64,000 nucleotides of DNA from Streptomyces purpureus (GCF_014648195.1 NZ_BMQQ01000005.1:28223-92222), one strand, 5' to 3'; counted from the first letter of the stretch, positions 42,269-56,710 are shown. The notes: generated from the letters alone by a model not told the origin. A program made the numbers and translations.

Positions 42269-44203
42269 GTGAGCACCCAGGAGAACCAGGAACTCGCCCC
42301 CTCCCCCACGACCGCGCCCATCGATGTCGAGCAGGCCGAAGCGGCGCTGGTCGAGCACTATCCACGGCTGGTGCGGATCGCGTATCTCGTGCTTCCCCCC
42401 TCGCTCGGGCGCAACCGGCGGGTGGTGACCGCGCACGCGGTGGTCCAGCGGTCGCTGCCCCGGCGGCGCACGGGCGGCGGCGGGCCCGGCGCGCCCGGGC
42501 CGGGCCGCCCGGAGGACGCGGTCGATCCGGGGTACGCATACGTCCGCGGGGAGGTGCTGCGGCAGGCGCTGCTGGCGGGGCGCCCGCTGCGGCGGCTCGC
42601 CTGGCCGAGCCGGGCGCAGTTCCCGCCGCTGCTGCCGATGGTGTGGGGGCTGAGGGTGTTCCCGAGGGCGGGCGGCGCCGACGAACTCGCCCTCGACCAG
42701 CGGCTGTCGGCGCTCTCGGGGGCGGGGCGGGCGGCGTATGTGCTGCGTGGCCTGGAGCGGCAGGGCGATGCGGAGGTACGGCGGGTGCTGGCCGTCGCGG
42801 GGGTGGCGGAGCCGGACGCGGCGCTGGCGGAGGCGGACGGGGTCGGGGCGATGTACGCGCTGCTCGGCTCGGCGGAGTTCGATCCGTGTTCGCTGCAGGC
42901 GCGGCCGCCGGATCTGATGCGGCGGCGGCAGCACGCCCGGGCGGCGGTGGCGGCCGCGGCGGCGGTGGCCGTGTGCGGGGCGCTGCTGGGGCTGCCGGGT
43001 GAGGGCTGGGGGCCAGGCGGGGCGGCGGCGCCGTCGTACGCGCGCAATCCGGCGTCGGAGGCGGCGCTCGACCCGGGGCGGCTGCGGCGGGTGGCTCCGG
43101 CGGTGTGGCAGCGCTCGGCGCGGACGGATTTCACGGTGTGGCCGGTGCGGGGTGACCTGACCGGTGACAGTGCACTGCTGCGGCGGGCGCTCGCGGTGTG
43201 GGCGCGGCCGGGCCGTACGGTGCTGGCGTCGGCGACGCCGGGCACCCCGCCGGGTCCGCCGATGGGGGCGCCGCAGCTGCTGTTCGCGGGGCGGGTCGAC
43301 GCGGCGCGGGTGGTGCTGTTCCACGACGGTCTGCGGGTGGTGCGCTATGCGGAGCCGGTGGAGGGGGCGGGTGGCGCGGTGCTGGACTTCGCGCGGACGG
43401 ACGGCGCGGACATGGCCGCGTCCGGGGCGCTGGTGGTGGGGCGGGCGGCGGGCAACGTCCGCTATCTGACGGCGCCTTGGGTACGGACGGCCGGGGTACG
43501 GGATCTGCTCGTACCGGACGGGGCGCCGAGGCCGCTGCGGCGGGACGCGCACGGGGTGACCGATCCGGTGCCGAGCCCGGCGCAGGCCCGGCACTGCCGG
43601 TCCTGGGACGTGCTGGAGGTCGGCGACGGGGTGGCGGTGCGGCTCCTTACGGACCTGGGTGAGCTGACTCCGGCCCGGCTCACCTGGGGTCCCCCGGCGG
43701 CGCCCGGCGAGGTGGCGTCCGAGGCGGCGCGGGCCGCGTGGGCGCGGACGGCGTGTCTGCTGCCGTCGGTCCGGGGGCACGGGGTGCGGGCGGTGAACTC
43801 CTGGCAGTTCGCGCGGCAGCGGCTGCCGGAGGGCGGCGGCAGTGCGGTGTGGCTGTGTACGCGCGCGGAGACCTGGCGGGGTACGGGCGTGCGGGTGCTG
43901 GCCCAGTTCCAGGCGCCGTCCGCGGAGCCGGGGGCGCCGGGCGCGGTGGCGGCGAAGGCGGAGGAGTCACCGGTCTGCGGGCCGCGTGATCCGCGGGTGC
44001 TGGCGGGGGTGTTGTGGAAGGCGCGGGGCGGCCAGTGGTACGTCCTGGCCGCCGGCGGCCCCTCCATCACGTCGCTGGACACCTCGGGCGGCGTCCGGGC
44101 GCACGCGGAGGGCCGCCTGCTGGCAGCCAGGACCACGCCGGGCGCCCGGGCCCAGCTGACGGGCCGCACACAGGACGGCACCCAGGTGGGCGCTCTGCGC
44201 TGA
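42269..44203 (+). CDS. Membrane protein with degenerate sigma-factor-like N-terminus
   Basis: A 644-residue protein. Residues 22-60 (EAALVEHYPRLVRIAYLVLP, then VVTAHAVVQRS) resemble ECF sigma region 2, and residues about 145-195 (RLSALSGAGRAAYVLRGLER, then AGVAEPDAALAEAD) resemble region 4 without its usual DNA-contact motif. A single membrane helix follows (about 224-243, AAAAAVAVCGALLGL), then an external domain of about 400 residues of no recognised family (SWDVLEVGDGVAVRLLTDLG, LPSVRGHG, WLCTRAETWRGTG). The GTG start is at 42269. It could be a membrane-tethered regulator or a protein that has lost sigma activity. Confidence 0.6.
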   Translation: MSTQENQELAPSPTTAPIDVEQAEAALVEHYPRLVRIAYLVLPPSLGRNRRVVTAHAVVQRSLPRRRTGGGGPGAPGPGRPEDAVDPGYAYVRGEVLRQALLAGRPLRRLAWPSRAQFPPLLPMVWGLRVFPRAGGADELALDQRLSALSGAGRAAYVLRGLERQGDAEVRRVLAVAGVAEPDAALAEADGVGAMYALLGSAEFDPCSLQARPPDLMRRRQHARAAVAAAAAVAVCGALLGLPGEGWGPGGAAAPSYARNPASEAALDPGRLRRVAPAVWQRSARTDFTVWPVRGDLTGDSALLRRALAVWARPGRTVLASATPGTPPGPPMGAPQLLFAGRVDAARVVLFHDGLRVVRYAEPVEGAGGAVLDFARTDGADMAASGALVVGRAAGNVRYLTAPWVRTAGVRDLLVPDGAPRPLRRDAHGVTDPVPSPAQARHCRSWDVLEVGDGVAVRLLTDLGELTPARLTWGPPAAPGEVASEAARAAWARTACLLPSVRGHGVRAVNSWQFARQRLPEGGGSAVWLCTRAETWRGTGVRVLAQFQAPSAEPGAPGAVAAKAEESPVCGPRDPRVLAGVLWKARGGQWYVLAAGGPSITSLDTSGGVRAHAEGRLLAARTTPGARAQLTGRTQDGTQVGALR

Positions 44204-44331
44204 CGCCCGACCGCAACACCCGGCCCGCGACACCGGGGCCCTGGGTCGCGGGCCCTGGCTTCGGGGCCCGGCTCGGGGGCCCTGGCCGAAATTCCCCGTG
44301 CACGCCCCTGTCGCACGTGCTTACCCGTCAG

Positions 44332-44343
44332 TACATTGACGCC
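44332..44343 (+). promoter_or_regulatory. Leaderless promoter (-10) of the metal-dependent hydrolase
   Basis: TACATT at 44332-44337 is followed by 6 nt and then the ATG at 44344; no Shine-Dalgarno is present. This fits a leaderless Streptomyces transcript. Confidence 0.55.
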
Positions 44344-45228
44344 ATGTCTAATACGCAGCCTGCACCGGGGGCGTCGGAGCACATACCCCTCAAGGCCCGG
44401 AAGGTCTCCTTCGACTGGCAGGAGACCCCGCTCCACTGGGTTCCCGGCGACCCGTTCACCACGCACACGATCAACGTGCTCCATCTGCTGCTCCCCGCGG
44501 GCGAACGCTGGTTCATCCACGTCTACAAGCAGGTGCTGCCGCTCATCACCGACGACCGGTTGCGCGAGGACGTCATCGGGTTCATCGGGCAGGAGGCCGT
44601 CCACTCGCAGGCCCATGACGACGTCCTGCCCCACCTCAAGGAGCTGGGGCTCGACCCCACCCCGTACACCGCGCAGGTGGACTGGTTCTTCGAGAAGCTG
44701 CTCGGCGACCGGACACTGCCGCCCGGCCGGCCCCGGCGGTGGTGGCTGATGGAGCGGGTCGCGCTGATCGCCGCGATCGAGCACTACACCGCGTTCCTCG
44801 GCAACTGGGTCCTCAACGCCGAGGAGCTCGACCGGCGCGGCGCCGACCCCGCCATGCTCGACCTGCTGCGCTGGCACGGCGCGGAGGAGGTCGAGCACCG
44901 CTCGGTCGCCTTCGAGCTGTTCATGCACCTGGACGGCGGCTACCGGCGGCGCGTGCGCACCTGGGCGGCGGCCTTCACCGCGCTGGTCTTCTTCTGGCAG
45001 CGCGGCGCCCGCTTCTTCATGGAGAACGACCCGACCCTGGCCGACGGCCGGGCGTCGGTGGGGCAGTTCGTCCGCAAGGGGCGCCAGGGTCTGCTGCCCT
45101 CCACCCCGGACATGCTGCGCTCCATCCCGCGCTATCTGAGCCGCGGCTACCACCCCTCCCAGGAGGGCTCCACCGCACAGGCCGTCGCCTATCTCGCGAA
45201 CTCCCCCGGCGCCAACGGAGGCCGCTGA
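44344..45228 (+). CDS. Metal-dependent hydrolase family protein (PF10118-like, diiron ferritin-like)
   Basis: A 294-residue protein. The carboxylate/His ligands of a diiron-type helical bundle are visible: FIGQEAVHSQAHDDVL, EHYTAFLGNW, and HGAEEVEHRSVAFELF (EExxH). This matches the family named predicted metal-dependent hydrolase (DUF455/PF10118 type). It probably acts as an oxygenase or hydrolase on lipid-like substrates. Its stop overlaps the reductase gene start by one base (ATGA region), so it likely receives electrons from that enzyme. Confidence 0.85.
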   Translation: MSNTQPAPGASEHIPLKARKVSFDWQETPLHWVPGDPFTTHTINVLHLLLPAGERWFIHVYKQVLPLITDDRLREDVIGFIGQEAVHSQAHDDVLPHLKELGLDPTPYTAQVDWFFEKLLGDRTLPPGRPRRWWLMERVALIAAIEHYTAFLGNWVLNAEELDRRGADPAMLDLLRWHGAEEVEHRSVAFELFMHLDGGYRRRVRTWAAAFTALVFFWQRGARFFMENDPTLADGRASVGQFVRKGRQGLLPSTPDMLRSIPRYLSRGYHPSQEGSTAQAVAYLANSPGANGGR

Positions 45229-46304
45229 TGAAACGACTCACCACCGTCGTCCTGGTGGCCGGGGCCGCGCTGGTCGCCGCCCGCGCCAAGCGCGCCATGG
45301 GCCGCCGGATCGAGGCGTCCCCGCTGTGGCCGATGCCCGCCCTGGACGAGCCCGTCTCCGGCCGGGGCCGCCACTCCACGACCACCCTCCGGGCCCTGGT
45401 CACCGAGCGGACCACGCCCGCCGAAGGCGTCGTCCAGCTCCGGCTGGAGGCCACCGGCCTGCCGTCCTGGGAGCCTGGCGCGCACGTGGACCTGGTCCTG
45501 CCGTCGGGGCTCGTACGGCAGTACTCGCTCTGCGGCGACCCGGCCGACACCGGCGCGTACACCGTCGCCACCCGCCTGATCGGGCCGGAGGACGGCGGCC
45601 GCGGCGGCTCGGTCGAGGTGCACGAGCAGCTCCACGAGGGCACCGAGGTCGAACTCCGCGGGCCGCGCAACCGCTTCCCGCTGGTCGACGCCCCGGCCTA
45701 CCTCTTCGTCGCCGGAGGCATCGGCATCACGCCCGTCCTGCCCATGCTGCGCGCGGCCGACGCGGCCGGAGCCGACTGGCGGCTGCTGTACTGCGGGCGC
45801 GCCCGGGCGACGATGCCGTACCTCGACGAGATCCGGAAACTCGACGGCGCCGGCACGCGCGTGACGGTCGTCGCCGAGGACGAGGACGGCCTGCCCGATC
45901 TGTCCTTCCTGGCCGGGGTGCCGGCCGAGACGGCCGTGTACTGCTGCGGCCCCGACGGCCTGATGGACGCCGTCACCGTCGCGCTCCCGGACGGCAGGGA
46001 GCCCCGGCTCGAACGGTTCGCGCCGGGCGCCACCGCCCCCGGCGGCGCCTTCGAGGTCGAACTGCGCCGCTCGGGACGTACGGTGGCGGTCGCCGCGGAC
46101 CAGTCGGTGCTGGCCGCCGTCCGCGCCGAGCTGCCCCATGTGTCGTACTCCTGCGAACAGGGCTTCTGCGGCACCTGCCAACAGCGGGTCCTGGAGGGCG
46201 AGATCGACCACCGCGACGAGCTGCTCACCGACTCCGAGCGGGGCGACTCGATGCTGATCTGCGTCTCGCGCTGCACGGGCCCCCGGCTGGTCCTGGACCT
46301 GTAG
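45228..46304 (+). CDS. Ferredoxin reductase-like 2Fe-2S flavoprotein
   Basis: A 358-residue protein. An N-terminal hydrophobic stretch (LTTVVLVAGAALVAARA) is followed by a phthalate-dioxygenase-reductase-like FNR domain (RQYSLCGDPAD, FVAGGIGITPVLPML, YCCGPDGLMD). The C-terminal plant-type 2Fe-2S domain has its cysteines in CEQGFCGTC (C309, C314, C317), with the last in ICVSRC. The gene begins inside the preceding hydrolase stop codon. This pair resembles an oxygenase/reductase couple. Confidence 0.93.
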   Translation: MKRLTTVVLVAGAALVAARAKRAMGRRIEASPLWPMPALDEPVSGRGRHSTTTLRALVTERTTPAEGVVQLRLEATGLPSWEPGAHVDLVLPSGLVRQYSLCGDPADTGAYTVATRLIGPEDGGRGGSVEVHEQLHEGTEVELRGPRNRFPLVDAPAYLFVAGGIGITPVLPMLRAADAAGADWRLLYCGRARATMPYLDEIRKLDGAGTRVTVVAEDEDGLPDLSFLAGVPAETAVYCCGPDGLMDAVTVALPDGREPRLERFAPGATAPGGAFEVELRRSGRTVAVAADQSVLAAVRAELPHVSYSCEQGFCGTCQQRVLEGEIDHRDELLTDSERGDSMLICVSRCTGPRLVLDL

Positions 46305-46323
46305 CCCTCCCCCCGGATGGGTC

Positions 46324-46620
46324 CTACGGCAGCAGGAACCAGTCGGCGGCGAGCGCGGTGAGCAGCCCGCCCGCGAGCAGCCAGGTGCCCAGGCGGGTAC
46401 GGCCGTTGCGGGAGAGCTCGATCACCACACCGCACAGGATCATGGCCAGTCCGTACACGCCGACGACGAGCACGGAGGTGCGGCTGGCCAGCCGTACCGC
46501 GAGGACCGTGGCCAGGGCCACCAGCAGCACGGAGGCGACGACGATCCGCAGCCGGCGGGCCTGCCCGGGGGTCAGGCCCTCGGCCGCTGCCTGCGGCGTG
46601 TCCTGGTCAGAAGCGCTCAT
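46324..46620 (-). CDS. Small membrane protein (98 aa)
   Basis: Three hydrophobic helices (about residues 24-44, 47-66 and 75-97) after a 20-residue acidic N-terminus. No family is recognised. The ATG at 46620 is preferred over an in-frame ATG at 46725 that lies inside the TetR gene. TACGCT (reverse strand 46634-46629) ends 8 nt upstream. It is divergent from TetR with a shared inverted repeat, so TetR probably controls it. Confidence 0.75.
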   Translation of the reverse strand: MSASDQDTPQAAAEGLTPGQARRLRIVVASVLLVALATVLAVRLASRTSVLVVGVYGLAMILCGVVIELSRNGRTRLGTWLLAGGLLTALAADWFLLP

Positions 46621-46628
46621 GTCGTGGG

Positions 46629-46652
46629 AGCGTAACGGACGACGGTTAGGCT
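46629..46652. promoter_or_regulatory. Inverted repeat covering both divergent -10 boxes (TetR operator)
   Basis: AGCGTAAC (46629-46636) and GTTAGGCT (46645-46652) match at 7 of 8 positions as inverted arms with an 8-bp spacer. Each arm contains the -10 hexamer of one of the two genes (TACGCT reverse, TAGGCT forward, which ends 6 nt before the tetR ATG). Confidence 0.65.
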
Positions 46653-46658
46653 GTTCGC

Positions 46659-47396
46659 ATGACGACCGGGGTACGCCGCAGGATGGGCGTCGAGGAGCGC
46701 AGGCAGCAGCTGATCGGGGTGGCACTGGAGCTGTTCAGCCACCGCTCCCCCGACGAGGTGTCGATCGACGAGATCGCCGCGGCCGCCGGGATCTCACGGC
46801 CGCTGGTCTACCACTACTTCCCCGGCAAGCAGAGCCTGTACGAGGCGGCGCTGCGGCGGGCCGCCGACGAGCTGGCCGCCCGGTTCCTGGAGCCGCACCA
46901 AGGGCCGCTCGGGGCGCGGCTGCTGAGGGTGATGGGCCGTTTCTTCGACTTCGTGGAGGAGCACGGTCCGGGCTTCTCGGCGCTGATGCGGGGCGGCCCG
47001 GCGGTCGGTTCGTCGACGACCCACGCGATGATCGACGGGGTGCGGCAGGCCGCGTACGAGCAGATCATCGCGCACCTGGGGATCGCCGACCCGCCGGCCC
47101 GGCTGGAGCTGGTCGTGCGGTCGTGGGTGTCGCTCGCCGAGTCGACCGCGCTGATCTGGCTGGACGGGCGCCGGGTGCCGCGTGCCGAGCTGGAGTTGCA
47201 GCTGGTGCACGACTTCGCGGCGCTGGGCGCCGTGAGCGCCGCGTACGACGCGGAGATGGCGTCGATCCTGCTGGCCATGCTCGCCGACGAACCGGCCGAC
47301 GGTCCCTTCGGTGACCTGGTCGGCCGGCTGCTGGCGCTGGCGCCCGCCGTGACCTCCGGTGCCGGGGCGCACGTACCGGCTCAGCGCCTGCGGTAG
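46659..47396 (+). CDS. TetR-family transcriptional regulator
   Basis: A 245-residue repressor-like protein. The N-terminal HTH (residues about 10-58) has GVALELFSHRSPDEVSIDEIA, AAAGISRPLVYHYFPGKQSLYEAAL, the standard TetR_N signature. The C-terminal ligand domain has helices from 75 to 210. The start lies 6 nt after TAGGCT, a leaderless arrangement. It is divergent from the 98-aa membrane gene and close to the oxygenase/reductase pair. The ligand is unknown. Confidence 0.92.
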   Translation: MTTGVRRRMGVEERRQQLIGVALELFSHRSPDEVSIDEIAAAAGISRPLVYHYFPGKQSLYEAALRRAADELAARFLEPHQGPLGARLLRVMGRFFDFVEEHGPGFSALMRGGPAVGSSTTHAMIDGVRQAAYEQIIAHLGIADPPARLELVVRSWVSLAESTALIWLDGRRVPRAELELQLVHDFAALGAVSAAYDAEMASILLAMLADEPADGPFGDLVGRLLALAPAVTSGAGAHVPAQRLR

Positions 47397-47725
47397 GCGG
47401 GTTCGAGGTCGCGTACCTCGGCGGAGATCCGTACGCCCTCCGGCGACTTGAGGTGCCGGGGCACGAGGGCGACCACGGCCTCGGCGAGGCGTGTCTTGGC
47501 CTCCGGTGCCCGGCCCGCCATGATCGCGATGGTGACGTGGACGACCGCGTCGTCGCTGGATCCGTCCCCGCAGACCGTCTCCTCGGCCCGGCGGAAACGG
47601 GACTTGCAGTTGTCGATGTGGGTGCTGATCGTCTCGCCGACGACCGGGTGCAGGGCGAGCGCGAATCCCCGGCGGTCGAAGGTGTCGTCGAGGGACGCGG
47701 AGTAGTCGACGGTGATCTGCGGCAT
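47381..47725 (-). CDS. 5-carboxymethyl-2-hydroxymuconate isomerase-like tautomerase
   Basis: A 114-residue tautomerase-superfamily protein. Pro2 after the initiator Met (MPQITVDYSASL) is the catalytic base in this family. CKSRFRRAE and HVTIAIMAGR fit the CHMI (PF02962) pattern. The gene overlaps the 3' end of tetR by 16 bp on the opposite strand. The RBS GGGAGTG is upstream. No homoprotocatechuate pathway genes are near, so the real substrate is uncertain. Confidence 0.85.
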   Translation of the reverse strand: MPQITVDYSASLDDTFDRRGFALALHPVVGETISTHIDNCKSRFRRAEETVCGDGSSDDAVVHVTIAIMAGRAPEAKTRLAEAVVALVPRHLKSPEGVRISAEVRDLEPAYRRR

Positions 47726-47787
47726 GTGGCACTCCCGGTCACGGTGCGGTCGTACGGACGTCTGAGCTCACCCTTATGGTGATCGTC

Positions 47788-48303
47788 ATGACCGCACAAC
47801 TCACCTTCCGGACGGCCGAAGAGAACGACATCGGCAGGTTCGTGGACCTGTACGACGGGGCCGCGTCCTGGATGCGGACCATGGGCATCGCGCAGTGGAA
47901 GCCGGGCGAGAAGGACGCGGAGCACTTCCGGCGCAGGATGCGGGAGGGTGAGCTGTGGCTGGCGGCCGACGGTGCGGGGCGGGCCGTAGGGGCGTACGAG
48001 CTGTGGTGGGACGACGAACCGGCCTGGGGGGCACAGCCGCCGGTGGCCGGATATGTACACCGGCTGATGACGGACCGGGCGGCCGCGCCCGCCGGATCGG
48101 GGCGGGCGCTGCTGGCGCACGCGGAGCGGCGGATCGCGCGGGGCGGGCGGCGGCTGGCCCGGCTGGACTGCCTGTCGAGCAATCCGCGGCTGCGGACGTA
48201 CTACGAGGACGCGGGGTACCGGGTCGTCGGCGAGCAGCCGGGGAAGGTGGCGGCGGACGGCAGCCGGTACGGCGTGACGCTGCTGGAGAAGGAGCTCGGG
48301 TGA
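47788..48303 (+). CDS. GNAT-family N-acetyltransferase
   Basis: A 171-residue acetyltransferase. The acetyl-CoA-binding loop is in PAGSGRALLAHAERRIARGG, followed by LDCLSSNPRLRTYYEDAGYRVVGE, typical of motif A/B. The ATG at 47788 is chosen over that at 47776: TATGGT (47775-47780) ends 7 nt before it, giving a leaderless start. It is divergent from the tautomerase gene. The acceptor is unknown. Confidence 0.9.
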   Translation: MTAQLTFRTAEENDIGRFVDLYDGAASWMRTMGIAQWKPGEKDAEHFRRRMREGELWLAADGAGRAVGAYELWWDDEPAWGAQPPVAGYVHRLMTDRAAAPAGSGRALLAHAERRIARGGRRLARLDCLSSNPRLRTYYEDAGYRVVGEQPGKVAADGSRYGVTLLEKELG

Positions 48304-48312
48304 AAAGGGGGA

Positions 48313-48344
48313 CGGGCCCGGCCGGGGTGTCCCGGCCGGGCCCG
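48313..48344. terminator. Terminator between GNAT and pullulanase genes
   Basis: A perfect 13-bp stem (GGGCCCGGCCGGG / CCCGGCCGGGCCC) with a 4-nt loop between convergent genes. Confidence 0.9.
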
Positions 48345-48354
48345 CCCTCACCGG

Positions 48355-53670
<5,316 letters not shown>

Positions 53671-53704
53671 GAGGTTCTCCTGATCCGGTACGGGAAGGGG
53701 AGTC

Positions 53705-53743
53705 GCCGCTCCGCGCGCAGCGGGGATGAGCGCGCGGAGCGGC
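53705..53743 (-). terminator. Terminator after the alpha-amylase gene
   Basis: Perfect 14-bp arms GCCGCTCCGCGCGC / GCGCGCGGAGCGGC with an 11-nt loop lie between the amylase stop and the pullulanase start, so the two are probably separate units. Confidence 0.88.
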
Positions 53744-53764
53744 CGTCAGGGGGACACCGGCTTC

Positions 53765-55468
53765 CTACGAGCGCCAGGTGTCGGTGAGGGCGACGGTGCC
53801 GGAGGACGGCACGGTCGCGGTGCGGTTGGCTCCGGACTCCCATGTCACATGGCCCGCGGTGTCCTTGCGCAGGTACTTGTACGCGAAGGACGTGCCCGCG
53901 GGCAGGGACCGCTCCAGCTTCCAGAGCGGGTAGGACGAGGGGTCCAGCTTCAGGGCGGCGGCCGGGGCCCAGTTGCCGAGCTCCGGACGGTCGCCGGTGA
54001 CGTAGATGTTCTCGCCGGGGACGGTGGTGGCGTGGACGGCGAACGAGGCGCCCGTCGCGGTGGACGAGCCGCACGAACGGGCGCCCGCGTGCAGGGCGAC
54101 CGCCGTGTTCGCCGGCAGGGTCGCCGTGAACTGGCCGGAGGCGTTCACCGTCACACCCCGCCCGCTCTGGACGTCGCAGTAGTCGCCGGCCGGCAGCGAC
54201 GTCTGGAACGTCCGGGTCAGGGCGGAGGGCTCGTGGTTGAGGGCTACGTAGGCCTTCGTGCCCCGGCCGAAGGCGATCGCGTCCGCGCCGTTGTCCCACC
54301 AGTTGGTGACGGCCTGGCCGGCCGAGACGTTGCGCAGGGCGACCATCGAGGCGATCTCCCGCCAGGCGTGCTGGCACTTCCAGCCGTCGGTGTAGCAGGA
54401 GTTGACCGTGCCGCCGTTCGGCGGGCCGGCGTCCTTGTCGGACCACTCGTAGCCGGAGTGGACGTCGGGCGAGCCGTAGGGCCAGGCCAGCATGAAGACG
54501 TTGGCGAGGGTGTAGTCGGCGCCGTTCTTGTAGTTGAGGGTGTCGCCGCCGCGCTCGGTGTCGTGGTTGTCGACGAAGACGCCGGCCTTCGCGGACTGCA
54601 TGTAGCCCCAGCCCTCGCCGTAGTTCTTCAGGTAGGCGAGGTTCTCGTTCTGGAAGACCCGCTTGAGGTCGCGGGCGTACCGGAACTCCTGGACGTCGCC
54701 GTTGCCGAGGTACTCGGTGGGCGAGACCGCCTCCCCGGCGCCGTATATCGCCTCCTGCTTCCAGTACACGGACGGGTTGCTCAGGCGCGACTTCACGGCG
54801 GCGAGGTCGGCGGCGGGCATGTGCTTGGCGGCGTCTATACGGAAGCCGTCGACGCCCAGCGAGAGCAGGTCGTTCAGGTAGGCGGCGATGCGGTCGCGTA
54901 CGTACGCCTCGCCGGTGTCGAGGTCGGCGAGGCCGACGAGTTCGCAGTTCTGGACGTTGCCGCGGTCCTGGTAGTTGGTGATCTGGGAGCGGCAGTCGTC
55001 CATGTCGGCGCCGGAGTAGACGCCGGGGTAGCCGTACTTGTCGTAGCTGGATCCGCCGGTGCCGGTGCCGGGCCCGGCGGCCATGTGGTTGATGACGGCG
55101 TCGGCGACGACCTTCACCCCTGCCGCGTGGCAGGTGTCGACCATGTTCTTGAAGGAGGTGCGGTCGCCGAGGCGGCCGGCGATCTTGTAGCTGACGGGCT
55201 GGTACGAGGTCCACCACTGGCTGCCCTGGATGTGTTCCTGGGGCGGGGAGACCTGGACGTAGCCGTATCCGGCGGGGCCGAGGGTGTCGGTGCAGGCCCG
55301 GGCGACCGAGTCGAACTTCCACTCGAAGAGGACGGCGGTGACGTCCTTGTCGCCGGGGGGATCGGCCTGCGCCTGTGGGGCGTACACCATCACACTGCAC
55401 AGCACCCCCGCCGCCAGGGCGAGGGGCGCGATGCGTGGTCGGCGGGCTCTGGCACTTCTGCGGGCCAT
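53765..55468 (-). CDS. Secreted alpha-amylase with CBM20 starch-binding domain
   Basis: A 567-residue exported GH13 enzyme. Signal peptide at residues 1-35. Catalytic residues lie in [10 protein letters not shown] (Asp), YGAGEAV (Glu) and [10 protein letters not shown] (Asp). Residues about 470-567 are a C-terminal CBM20 ([46 protein letters not shown]) that binds raw starch. The ATG at 55468 has GGAGG 7 nt upstream; a longer frame from 55618 was rejected. Direct CTTGC-type repeats upstream suggest control by the LacI/MalR-type repressors of this locus. Confidence 0.95.
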   Translation of the reverse strand: MARRSARARRPRIAPLALAAGVLCSVMVYAPQAQADPPGDKDVTAVLFEWKFDSVARACTDTLGPAGYGYVQVSPPQEHIQGSQWWTSYQPVSYKIAGRLGDRTSFKNMVDTCHAAGVKVVADAVINHMAAGPGTGTGGSSYDKYGYPGVYSGADMDDCRSQITNYQDRGNVQNCELVGLADLDTGEAYVRDRIAAYLNDLLSLGVDGFRIDAAKHMPAADLAAVKSRLSNPSVYWKQEAIYGAGEAVSPTEYLGNGDVQEFRYARDLKRVFQNENLAYLKNYGEGWGYMQSAKAGVFVDNHDTERGGDTLNYKNGADYTLANVFMLAWPYGSPDVHSGYEWSDKDAGPPNGGTVNSCYTDGWKCQHAWREIASMVALRNVSAGQAVTNWWDNGADAIAFGRGTKAYVALNHEPSALTRTFQTSLPAGDYCDVQSGRGVTVNASGQFTATLPANTAVALHAGARSCGSSTATGASFAVHATTVPGENIYVTGDRPELGNWAPAAALKLDPSSYPLWKLERSLPAGTSFAYKYLRKDTAGHVTWESGANRTATVPSSGTVALTDTWRS

Positions 55469-55556
55469 GAGGAGCCTCCTGAGTGAGGGGGAGGGATAGG
55501 CCTTGTGCGGGGCGGCTCGCCCGGTCCACAAGGCCCGTTCAGGAAACGTCTGAGAG

Positions 55557-55587
55557 TTCTTGCTGAAACAACGCAGAAACTTCTTGC
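55557..55587 (-). promoter_or_regulatory. Direct TTCTTGC repeats upstream of the amylase, candidate MalR sites
   Basis: TTCTTGC occurs at 55557-55563 and 55581-55587, spaced 24 bp, with GCAG (55573-55576) between. Streptomyces amylase and mal promoters are known to carry CTTGCAG-type operators for the LacI-family MalR; a match is expected here. Confidence 0.55.
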
Positions 55588-55657
55588 AGACCGTACGAGC
55601 GCCCCGCCCGGCGGTCAACCCTTTCCGCGCCCCCTGTCCCGCCCGGGACGGCCGGGC

Positions 55658-56710
55658 CTACGCCCGGCGTACCTGCCCGGTCGAGCCGCGCACCACCAGC
55701 TCGGGCTGGAAGACGAACTCCGTGCGCTGCACGGGGTTTCCGTCGATCTCCTCGAGCAGGGCGCCGACCGCCGCGGTCGCCATCGCCTGCACCGGCTGGC
55801 GCACCGTGGTCAGCGGCGGGTCGGTGAAGGCGATCAGCTGCGAGTCGTCGAAGCCGACGACGGAGACGTCGCGCGGCACGTCGAGGCCCCTCGCGCGCAC
55901 CGCGCGGATCGCGCCGAGGGCCATCATGTCGCTGCCGCAGACGATGCCGGTGCAGCCCTGGTCGAGCAGGGCGCCGGCCGCGGCCTGGCCGCCCTCGACC
56001 GTGAACAGGGTGGGTTTCACCAGCAGTTCGGCCTCGTCATGGGCGATGCCGAGGGATGCGTGCAGCGCCGCGACGAACCCCTCGGCCTTGCGGCGCGAGG
56101 GCACGTAGCGGGTCGGCCCGATGGCCAGGCCGATGCGTTCATGGCCCAGCTCGACCAGGTGCCGTACGGCCATCCGGGCCGCCGACCGGTCGTCCGGTGA
56201 GACGAAGGGGGCGGCGACGTGCTCGTTGTAGCCGTTGATGAGGACGAACGGCACCTTGCGGGCGGCGAGTTCGACGTACCGCGTGGGGTCGGCGGAGGTG
56301 TCGGCGTGCAGCCCCGACAGGAAGACGATGCCGGTGACACCGCGCTCCTCCAGCTGCTCGACGAGCTCGTCCTCGGTGGCGCCGCCCGGCATCTGGGTGC
56401 ACAGGACCGGGGTGTAGCCGTGCCCGGCCAGGCTCTGCTCGATGACCTGGGCGAACGCCGGAAAGATGGGGTTGGTCAGCTCCGGGATCACCAGACCGAC
56501 CAGACCGGCGCTGCGTCTGCGCAGCCGTACGGGACGTTCGTAGCCGAGCACGTCGAGTGCGGCGAGGACGCGGTGGCGGGTGGCGGCGGCCACGCCGGCC
56601 TTGCCGTTGAGGACGCGGCTGACCGTGGCCTCGCTGACATGGGCCTGCGCGGCGATGTCCGCGAGCCGCGGGGCGCTCTGTTCGGCGCCCCGCGGCCTGG
56701 GAAAGGTCAC
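55658..56710 (-). CDS. LacI-family regulator, MalR-like (copy 1)
   Basis: A 350-residue repressor. The N-terminal HTH (residues 14-50) is LADIAAQAHVSEATVSRVLN, with the LacI hinge following in ERPVRLRRRSAGLVGLVIPE. The periplasmic-binding-like sensor domain fills the rest (GATEDELVEQLEERGVTGIV, GFDDSQLIAFTDPPLTTVRQP). The GTG at 56710 overlaps the glucosidase stop by 4 nt (GTGA), so the gene is translationally coupled to it. An ATG at 56722 is also in frame. A near-identical partial copy lies at 63605. Confidence 0.93.
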   Translation of the reverse strand: MTFPRPRGAEQSAPRLADIAAQAHVSEATVSRVLNGKAGVAAATRHRVLAALDVLGYERPVRLRRRSAGLVGLVIPELTNPIFPAFAQVIEQSLAGHGYTPVLCTQMPGGATEDELVEQLEERGVTGIVFLSGLHADTSADPTRYVELAARKVPFVLINGYNEHVAAPFVSPDDRSAARMAVRHLVELGHERIGLAIGPTRYVPSRRKAEGFVAALHASLGIAHDEAELLVKPTLFTVEGGQAAAGALLDQGCTGIVCGSDMMALGAIRAVRARGLDVPRDVSVVGFDDSQLIAFTDPPLTTVRQPVQAMATAAVGALLEEIDGNPVQRTEFVFQPELVVRGSTGQVRRA

